From Sitta carolinensis (taxonomy: Eukaryota; Chordata; Aves; Passeriformes; Sittidae): a stretch of 64,000 bases of DNA. Shown here in pieces: positions 48,401-64,000 of the stretch. The notes beneath the pieces are model-generated. The model was not told the DNA's origin. It worked only from the letters and a program-made list of their open reading frames with translations, and made no database searches. Within the stretch, counting starts at the first letter, position 1. Every line of letters begins with the position of its first letter. Location of the stretch: NCBI GenBank assembly GCA_032173965.1, contig CM063288.1, forward strand, positions 8,970,501 to 9,034,500. Direction: 5' to 3'. Both the position numbers and the translations under genes were made by a program.

Positions 48401-49889
48401 ACTTTAATGTCAGTAGTAGACTAGTGTGATTATCTAGAATTTAACCACTAAGAAATAAAACCCACTACAGCCAGCAGCTTGTAGAATCTCATTATCAAGG
48501 TAATAAAATGATCATTGCAGTGACCCATGGTGCCAGGGCTCAATTACAGAGTTCCTGTGTGTGAGAGAGGGCACAAGTGTGTACAGACATATATTTCATT
48601 ACAGGGGGCTACTGATACTACACAGCACTTGTAGCACAGGACCAAACAAGCTTAATTCACTAAATAGAAAGTGCTGTTGATACAGAGTTCAAGGAAGGAG
48701 TTCCAGATGGGGGACTGCAAAGAAAGATGGAGTTTTAATACTATGAATTTGTTCTCTGCTTCTTTAGTCACTTTTTCATACAAGTGGCATGCCAGATCAA
48801 CCAACTTCTGGATCCACAGCATTGCATTTTAATGAGCTAATTTGTAAGTTGATTTTAATGAGTTCATTTAAATTCCTGAGCTGAAGATTAACCTCTGCAG
48901 GTACAGTTCTCTCACTCCTTCAGTTTTGTAATACAAGGCTTTAAACGGTGCAATTGGTTTCTTGCTCTTAAGAGATTTACTCACAAAGTGATAGATCAAA
49001 CTACAGTTAAATCTTTAGGGGGATACACTTGCTTCAGCACCTCTGTGCAATATATTTCCTCCAGTCTCTCCAAGATGGCCAGCACAGCTACAATCAGCAA
49101 CAAAACCTGGTGTCATTCTTGAGCTCTAAATTTCACACACTGAGCTAGCAGGATTTGCAGACTGTGCCTTGGGTTTGAGAAATGAGATTTGTTACACTAG
49201 GACAGTTTTCTTTTATTGTGCCTTAATAAGCAGCATCAGTTTTGCAGAAATTCTGCACGAGTTTTTTTCTTTTTGTGTGTGAGAACCATGCACATTTTAA
49301 AGCTGAGCACAGAATACACAGATACCATCTATGATTAGGGACAGTTCTTGTTAGCAGAGCATGTACAGGACGTTCATAATCAAAGACTAAAAATAAGCAT
49401 TGTCTGGGGCCAGTCAGGAGGATCACATATCACAAGCCATAATATTACTGAAAGCTTTCAAAGACTTAAAGTGGCACAAGTGCATCCTCCTAGAAAAATA
49501 ATCTGGTTTAGATTTAGAAATTTCAACACTGGAAGATGTACTACAGCTGCTGTTCAGCTGGTTAGTTACTCTCGTTACCTGTTTCCATATCTGATCTGCA
49601 ATTAGCTATCTTCAGCTGCTGTATGCCAGCCTGCTGCCTTAAAGAGTTGTCTGCAGCCAGATGTCTGCTTTTATGTAGCTGTCTCGTTTAGCACTCTAGA
49701 AAACAAAGTTGCTGTGTGAGATTCAAGTCTGTGTTCTGCAAAACCAGTTGTATTTGATTTGGGAGGGATGGGGCAGGGGAATACTTGTGAAGAAGTGGCC
49801 ATGATGGTAACTGCTGGGACATAAAGCTATCATGGCTAGATTGCTCTTTGACTCTAAAGCCAGCTGATGCCCTCCAACTGGATGGACAT

Positions 49890-50175
49890 AGTCGTAGAAG
49901 CACAGAAAAAGATCTTTAAGATCACTGAGTCCAATTGTTATCCCAGCACTGCCAAGCCCATCAACCATGTCCCCAAGTGCCACACCTAAAAGTCTTGTAA
50001 ATCCCTCCAGGGTCTCCCCTGGAGGTGACTCCCATTTCCCAGGGCAGCCTGTACCAACACTTCACAACTCTGGTGAATAAATCTTTCAAAATATCCAATC
50101 TAAACCCTCTTTAGCACAACTTGAGGACATCTGCTATTGTCCTGTCACTGGTACTTGAAGGAAGAGACCAACATC
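49890..50175 (-). mobile_element. CR1 LINE fragment (diverged)
   Basis: Antisense CR1-like text: 'gatctttaagatcactgagt', 'tcccagcactgccaagccca', 'ccatgtccccaagtgccaca', 'tttcccagggcagcctgta', 'ccaatctaaaccctc' and 'ttgtcctgtcactggtactt'. The phrasing differs from the copies at 27079 and 34366, suggesting an older or different CR1 subfamily. It includes a small internal duplication (ctcccctggaggtgactccc). Confidence 0.75.
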
Positions 50176-51891
50176 CAAATACAAGCAGAGAGGCAAAGAT
50201 GTGACTTCAAAGTAGTGTTGAAATCAGACCAACACCATGCCTTCCATTTTAAAAGTCCCAGTTCACTGAAGAAAAGGGGCTTCCTGAGCTGTTCTTAAAG
50301 AATATATTCCACGGGCTTTAGGACAGAAAGCAGAATTAAACCTCCTCAGGTGTGGAATGAGAGCAGACAGCAGCAGTCCTTAAGTACTCACTGACATTCC
50401 TGGAACACAACACTGTAAGTCACCTGCCAGAGAGCAGGAATGGACAAACGTAAACTCTTACATTGATCTGTCACACTGAGCCCTTTAATATATTCACTCT
50501 TCTGGCTAGCTGCTTCTGTCCCACTACAAAGGAATGAATCTATTGGTATCAGAGGGGGAGGATGATAACAAACAGAAGTTACAATCTGTATCTGATCAAA
50601 AACACCCCACCTACAGGGACATAAAAGCCCAGTTCCCATCCTCTCCCCCACTGCATCACCACCCTAAACACGCAGCTCTCCTCTCATCTATCTGCCATGC
50701 GTGCCAAGCTTCCAGACAAGGTCCTGATCCCCAGCAAAGCAGAACTCAGTGCTGTGCAGAAGGGACAGAAGCAAGAATAACGCCCCCCCAAACAACCTGC
50801 ACACCACACTGGCTGCACCCAAGCACACCACAGCCTTCCCCTGCACACAGCCCGAGACTGCACAGCTGCAATTTCTCTTGCATCACCTCCAGAGTGTGAA
50901 CAGTGTTTGAGGGCTCTAGTGATAGTTTGCAATTGAGTTTGCAAGCTGTGGCAAACACTAGTGTGATGAGGCTATAAGAAAGGAACTAAACAAGCAGCCC
51001 AAAACAGGAGGAATATTTACATCACCCAGGCTCTACGTGCCACTTCCCTCTCTTCAACACCTCCTTGGCACCTGCAAGCTGCTGCAAGAAAAGCGATGGG
51101 AATCTGAGCAGAAAGCTCTGTCACACCTTGTCCCTGTGCAAAAATTCAAATTTAGCCGTTTAACCAGGCAGCATCTATGCATGCTCTAATCACTGACAGC
51201 ATAAAGCGGTGCACAGTGCTTGGATTTGGGCTTCCAAACTCATACTCCACCTCAGCTCATCCCAGCTCAGGAAGCATGGCCCAGAGAATGCAGTACCAGG
51301 TTCTCCTTACCCCTTGCACTACAAGGAGGAAATAGTGGGAGCTTAGGGTCAGAAGCATGGAGGATACATTTGTTGTGTGTTTAAGCTGTGTTGCTGAAGA
51401 TGTTTTGCTCTGCTTTGCATGTGTGTCTGTTCCAGATGGTTTTCCTTGTGTTTAAAAGAAATGGGCATACTTAAAATCTACTTTACAAAACCTCAGCAAA
51501 TTAACAGTGATCTTTTCCAGACAATTCTTCAAATGAATGTTGTGCAAATGCTTCTTCACAGCATGCAAAGATTTAGATACGCTGGGAACTGGCTCCGCAA
51601 AGGATGCTCTCTAACAAGAGGAATTCAAGCACTGAAAAAGTTCAATTTGCCGCTTTTTGATTTTAATACAAAAAGAAATACTTTCTGCAAGGAAAGACTC
51701 AGCTTTCATCACCAGAATCCTAGCACAGACTTCACAGGCTAAACCAGTTCACAGATAAGCACTTTTCATAAAGATGACACATCTCTTGGCTTACAGAGGT
51801 TCTGGAGAAGCAAAGAACAGGCTGTGCTGACATCTGGTGGCTTTCTCTGCAGGAAAGAGTTCATGACAATAGGTCTTGGTTTTTCACTGCC

Positions 51892-51908
51892 TTTTTTTTT
51901 TTTTTTTT
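51892..51908. repeat. T17 homopolymer
   Basis: A run of 17 T residues, without flanking target duplications or a recognisable retroposed body. Confidence 0.85.
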
Positions 51909-53823
51909 AACTTTCTTTCCTTTCCTGATGTAACTCCTTCATTTCCTTACAAGATTCAAAGCATTGTGATAAAAACATTTCTGTTTCCACTCAGTGGTGG
52001 ACAGTGCTGTCCTGTGCAACTCTTCCTGCAAAGCAAGAAAAGAGCCTTTGTGTTGTGCACTATTAGTTACAGTGTAGAAAAAGTCTCCATTTCAAAGCAT
52101 ATTTTTTCATGAACAAATCTTTTAAACTGTACATTGACTTCCACAGGAAACGCTGCTATTGTGTATCAGATGAGGTGCAAACCTCACCATTAAAGCACTG
52201 CAAATCAGCAGAAGTGGCAGCAAGAAGCAAAGGGAAGTGGTTGGGGGTTAGAAGCTGTGTCAGTTGCTCTGACTGAAGTGGAAATGGGGAGGAGAGATAT
52301 TTATCAATATCCTGATAAAATGAAAAGCAACAAAAGTTGTCTACTGGGCGTTTCTTGACTCATTAATCACTTGCAAATCTGTGCCAAGTAGTCCTATGGA
52401 AAGGAAGCAGTGGAAGGGGGTCAGGTGCCAACCAGGAAGCCTGAGCTTAGTCCAAGCTGTTCAATAAACAGAAATGTGCATTTGCCTTAGGCATTTGCCC
52501 TGCTCTGTATCTGGGAGCCTATCAGTCACAGGAGACCAAGAATGAGTATCCTGTGTTCTGGTTTTAGCTTCTTGATTTTTGCACACTCAGGATTTCTGTG
52601 GCTATTAGCTTCCAAGGACAGGGCCCATGGATGTCCAGCCATGGCTGTGGGAATTCTTGGACTGCCACTTGCAGGCTGATTTTTAAATAGGTGATCTGTC
52701 AGGGGATGTAAAATACTGCCAGGGAGTGAAAGAAAAACACTCCAGCTTACAATATATTTCTGGATCACCTTTAAGTCACAATGCTTACATCAGGAAAAGC
52801 AGTTAACTATAAAAGTGGTGCTTATCAGATCTTTGAGTTTACCTTTATGCCACTTGTTAACTCAGAGGTCCATGCCAGCAGATTTTTTTAACCCTTGCTT
52901 CTTCAAAAGGCAACATAACTACCTTTGGGCAGAAAAATTATTAAAACCGTTGGATGCAGAAAGTATAATGTGACAAAGCCAGAAAAAGCAAGATGCCTAT
53001 TGGAGCAGTTCATTAATTCAATTCCAATATTATGAAAAAGCACCATTTTTATACCTGTAGTTCTATAGAAAGCAGCACAGCTCTGGTGTCTCTGCACCAA
53101 GAGTGTTGCACATGCAGATTTTGCTGTTTATTCAGGTACAATGTTAACTCTTCTTCCTATTTATGATAATTCCTTTCCAAATTTCCTCTCTTCTTCAGAA
53201 ACAATGCTTTCACACCTCCTAATCAAAACTCCAGTCTCTCTGAAATTATTATTTCTCCAAGAAACAGCCAAGCCCAACACACCACCCCAGGGTTCCAGTT
53301 TGACTGCCTTTCCCTGCTACAGCTATAACCCAGGATAAATTTTATCTTAGTTCAGAGTCCTCTCTGGATATTGTTCTTTTGTTTAAAAAAAAAAAATTGT
53401 GAATGGTTTCAAGAACATTCCACTGTAACACGAATCCTTATTAACTCCACAATGCCTAAGACCACTGGCAAAGCAGTATGACTTGCCCCCTACACCTTTG
53501 ATTAAAAGCAGCTGTAAATCAATGCAGTTCATGATTTCTACCAGGATAACAAACCACAGTACTAGTTCTGTGACTTCCTTCAACAGAAAGAGGATTTCAA
53601 AACAATATGGGCAAAGACATCTCAGCCTTTACTAATATATTAGCCAGTGTTCAGAGATTTCATTCAGTACTCAACAATCCTGGAATATAACCTACTTTGA
53701 TACTAGGCTGTACCATATCCCACAAAAAAAAATGTTGGAACAGCATCTTTCCTAACAAGTTTTCAGTTATTATCTGTGGTTTTATGGGGTTTACTTGAAA
53801 GAAGAATTACTGAAAGTCCTATT

Positions 53824-53873
53824 AAAAAATAAACAAACAAACAAAAAAACAAAACAAAACCAAAAAAAAAAAA
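53824..53873. repeat. A-rich low-complexity tract (AAAC-type)
   Basis: Irregular AAAC and AAAAC units ending in A12. No body of a retroposed element was recognised beside it. Confidence 0.85.
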
Positions 53874-56154
53874 CCCAACACAGTAGAAAAATACTTCAGC
53901 AAGAAATCAGTCTACAAGTAGGCCATTGAGAGCATTACAAAAGGCTCCACTGTGCTGCTGGAGAAAGAAGCCAATGAAGTGCCATTGCCAGAGCAAACTG
54001 AGCTCACAAAGCAGTAGTTTAACTCTTCCCTTGGAAAGAGAAGTTAATCTGGAGTGCCAGTCACATCATTCTTGAATATTTGCAGTAGAACATTTACAGT
54101 TTTTCTCACTGATGCTGTAGAACTACTCTTCCACTGTACCACACTTGATGTGACACTGCAAGTTTGGAACTCTACAAGCCCAGAAAAGACAATTGTTAAA
54201 ATGTGTGACTTTTTCAAACACGAATGCTTTAGAGAAAAGGGATCACAAAACTAATCCAAATCTGTCTGAAAGGGCTGGAGACCAAATTCAAATCCTCAGA
54301 ATAGGAGGAAAAGAATGGCAGTGCTTGCTCAGTCTGAGAGCCTGCATGACAGACACCATTTAGAAGCCTTGGCAGGCCAGCCTGAGACACTCATGTCTCT
54401 GGTACACTATCTGTTCTTACAAAGCTACCTTCATAATTGTAAATTTGGCTGAACAAAGATGAGATAGTCTCATCTTTGAGACATTTGAGACATTGCACAG
54501 GAGTGCAATGCAGTTCAGCTTGAACTGAGAAGATGAGCACAAACTTGTACTAATCACATGCATCTGCAAACATGACAGACTCTGTAAGAAGGCAGCTGAA
54601 CATGGGCCCACGTTTGGGGAGCAGGTACCAGCAACAGAGAGGCTACCTGGATGGAAAGAGAAGGCAAGAGGTAAATTCTCCTCAAAAATTCATCAGGGCA
54701 TGCGTAATTGTATCTACGTCCCAGGAGCACATAGGTGACTTCAGTGACACAGGACTCCTCCTTACAAGATAAATATACAATAAATTAATCACAGTTGAGA
54801 AAGTGGTAGGGTTCTTTCACTTGAGAATAAAACTCTGAAGCAAAGCTGCTGGTGAGTAAAACAGCCTAAACCAGAGAGTTGTCAGGAAGGATGAGGAAAA
54901 TTAGGAGGGAACAATACACAGAGGGTTCCTTGGCCCTACATCTAAAATAAAGGGAAATTCTACTCAGATACTTTGGAAACCACACCTGTCAATAAAAACA
55001 GTAATCAAAGCTCTAGGAAATGGTAGGATTACTCCTCCAGAAAGTCCTATGGATATAGCATTGTCAGCTCTCACCCAGAGCTCAGTGTAGATGTGTAAGT
55101 CTAAAGCAAGTGAGGTCTCATTCAATTTAGCAGAGCCTGTGCCCAAAAAGCCTGCTAAGGCAGCCAGCCAGCATCATTCCTATTTCAGTGAAGGGAGGCT
55201 TAAAGGCACAGTATCCCATGTTGGTACCCCCAAAAGGCATTTCATAAGTGATGTCTACTTAAAGGTACTTCATTGGATGCATGATTATTTTCTTTTATTC
55301 TTAATTTGGTTCATGTCATAGGAAAGCCCAGCATTACCAAGAACAAACACATAGCAACAGAATATTTGGCTCATGGAAAGCATAAAGGAATCAGTTCCAG
55401 TCTTGGAGGCATGTGGCTCACAGACTGGGCCTCTCCTCACAAAAAATGCAATCATTCAGGTTTTATTCTCAAAACTGAAACCATGAGCTTTCCCTCCACT
55501 TGGAAAAATGCCCAATTCCCATTTAGGCACACTGATGTCCTGGCAGAACTCGAGCTGCTACCCCCATGTGAAGGTGTCTCCATGAAGTAAAGCTAAAAAC
55601 AGGCGAGCTGGTCCCTGGACACAAAAGCCTCCCAACAGACATTTGTCCCTTTCAGCATGCTAAAGAGGGCTGGAAGAGAGGATAATGGAAAGCATTCACC
55701 ACTGAAAAGCATGGCACACTGGCCAGTCTGCACTATTGAAACAAAAGAGACCAAACATAAAATGAGAGAAGTAAAGCTGAGACTTGAAACAGAGAAGATT
55801 CTCTTCTCAAGTTCTTTAAAATACCCAGTGATTTGGTCATAAAACATTTTGTTTCGTTTGAAGGAGGTTTCACTTCATTTTCATTAGAAGATAGTACTGT
55901 GATGGGATCATCCTGTGCATTCTGTATTTTCCATATGCAGTTACTGTCTGCTGTGGGATCACACCAAGAACATGTGTCACGGGTCAGGAATGGCACTGCC
56001 TGAGGCTCAAGAGCCAAGCACAGCAAAAAGAAAAGGGAGGAAGAAAAAAGTGATTTATTGTCCCCCAGTTTTTCTTCTCTCAGCCTTAGCATATTGACAG
56101 AAATTAATTTCTATAGGAAGGGAATTGCACTGTTTGCAAAGAAATCCTCTAGGA

Positions 56155-56160
56155 TTTATT
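56155..56160 (-). terminator. poly(A) signal AATAAA of C2orf76 homologue
   Basis: On the minus strand AATAAA lies 81 bp after the stop codon (56242-56244). A second reversed signal lies at 56054-56059. The short distance is compatible with a compact 3' UTR, but longer forms cannot be excluded. Confidence 0.5.
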
Positions 56161-56241
56161 GATCTTTAAGAAAAATCTCATTAAGCAGAATAAGGAAAAT
56201 TTACAACAGGTATGGGAAAACAAAACAATCTCTTGGGATCT

Positions 56242-63155
<6,914 letters not shown>

Positions 63156-64000
63156 CTATTAAAATAAAAGCATAAAGTTAAAACAAAATAAAAGCACAAA
63201 GTTCTCTCTTTTAATTATTTCCAATACTTCATTTTCCATTATTGTACAATGTATGCATCCCCTGGGCAGCCCTTACATCAAAATAAATCTGCAACACAGG
63301 AGACTCGTTTGAGCATCAAATGCTAAAACACAGCCTTTGGCCCAGATTCTGTAGTGACTCCATATGTGAATAACTTCATATGAGCATGAAGTCCCTCTGA
63401 ACAAAAGAGCCCGTGAGGACAGTGAGTCAGTACAACTAGGCTATGATCATGGGAGTCTAGAACTTCACAAATCTGCTAGGAACATCCTTCCAATGGTTTG
63501 CCCAGCATCTCTCTTTACCTTAGTCAAAGAGCTGACAACTGTCATTCAGAACTGACTCCTAGAAAATTAACTCTTTAGCTGCTTGCAGGATACAGCCCAT
63601 ACGTAACTGCAGGAGCACTGACACCTTCCCTGGTGCCAGTGCTCCCTGTGTGACTTAACCAGGACCTCAGAAGGCTCAACCACCTGTGGGGTACCCAGCA
63701 GCAAGGTGGCTGAAGCCATGATTTCTTCAGTAGTTTAACCATTTATCCTAAACTACCTCTCCAAAACGGATTACAGAAAAGGAAGGAACAGGGCTTTTGG
63801 ACCCCAGTGGAACAAGGTTCTAAGTCTTGTTCAAAACACTGATTTTGTCTCAAATAACAGCAAGTTGCAACACTGCACACATTAAAAGCAAATTTCTAAG
63901 CATTGTTTATTTTATTCTTCATAACAGCAGCTGTGCTATATATTCTGAAAATGTTTGCAGTTTTCGAAAAGCATCCTAAGAGCTTGCCATCCCTATCACT
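63156..64000 (-). other. C2orf76: C2orf76 homologue intron, continues past window
   Basis: No frame matching the N-terminal third of the protein was found, so this is read as intron leading to exons outside the window. Confidence 0.6.

Larger units (their letters stand above)
45420..56130. other. intergenic DNA between STEAP3 and C2orf76
   Basis: About 10.7 kb separates the two convergent genes. No exon or RNA gene is supported. It contains an antisense CR1 fragment (49890-50175), a CT/CA-rich stretch near 48122-48170 and T17 at 51892-51908. There is also an A-rich run at 53824-53873 and a TTTTAATGAG duplication at 48826-48862. Confidence 0.55.

Noticed and set aside
51830..51850. CATCTGGTGGC as a second CTCF site
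   Set aside because: The core A of the consensus and the end positions do not match; the score is too low.

Overview
This window looks like nuclear DNA from a bird. Coding exons are sparse, introns are spliced with GT..AG signals, and the few interspersed repeats I recognise are CR1 LINE fragments, some ending in the typical octamer-like tail (ATTCTATGATTCTGTG). A GC-rich CpG-island promoter stands out from an otherwise AT-leaning background. Calling it a bird, rather than another sauropsid, is an inference from the CR1-dominated and low repeat content. I see no bacterial, viral or plasmid genes.

Layout. Positions 1-24,000 hold no gene I can support. This is intergenic DNA with two long homopurine pentanucleotide microsatellites (4105-4328 and 10632-10983), one CR1 fragment and a strong CTCF-type motif near 20,660. 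A CpG island at about 24,170-25,345 carries a TATA box and a consensus splice donor (24780|24781). It is the likely promoter and non-coding first exon of the + strand gene STEAP3. After an 11.2 kb first intron, four coding exons (35964-36446, 36910-37437, 39009-39173, 44999-45289) join in frame to give a complete 488-residue STEAP3-type metalloreductase. A poly(A) signal follows at 45395.

From 45.4 to 56.1 kb the DNA is intergenic. From 56.2 kb to the right edge lies the 3' part of a minus-strand gene, the homologue of human C2orf76 (UPF0538 family). Its last four coding exons are at 63105-63155, 59566-59603, 59353-59434 and 56242-56318. They are short (38-82 nt) and are found by protein similarity plus splice phase. 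Its first about 44 codons lie beyond the window. The tail-to-tail STEAP3/C2orf76 arrangement matches the order I recall for human 2q14.

STEAP3 is an endosomal NADPH-dependent ferric/cupric reductase used in transferrin-iron uptake. C2orf76 has no established function. The two genes are neighbours but nothing in the sequence links their roles. No new multi-gene system was found. The most unusual unexplained structures are a run of three palindromes in STEAP3 intron 1 (31809-31860) and a triple 11-bp repeat inside a direct repeat in intron 4 (40667-40723).
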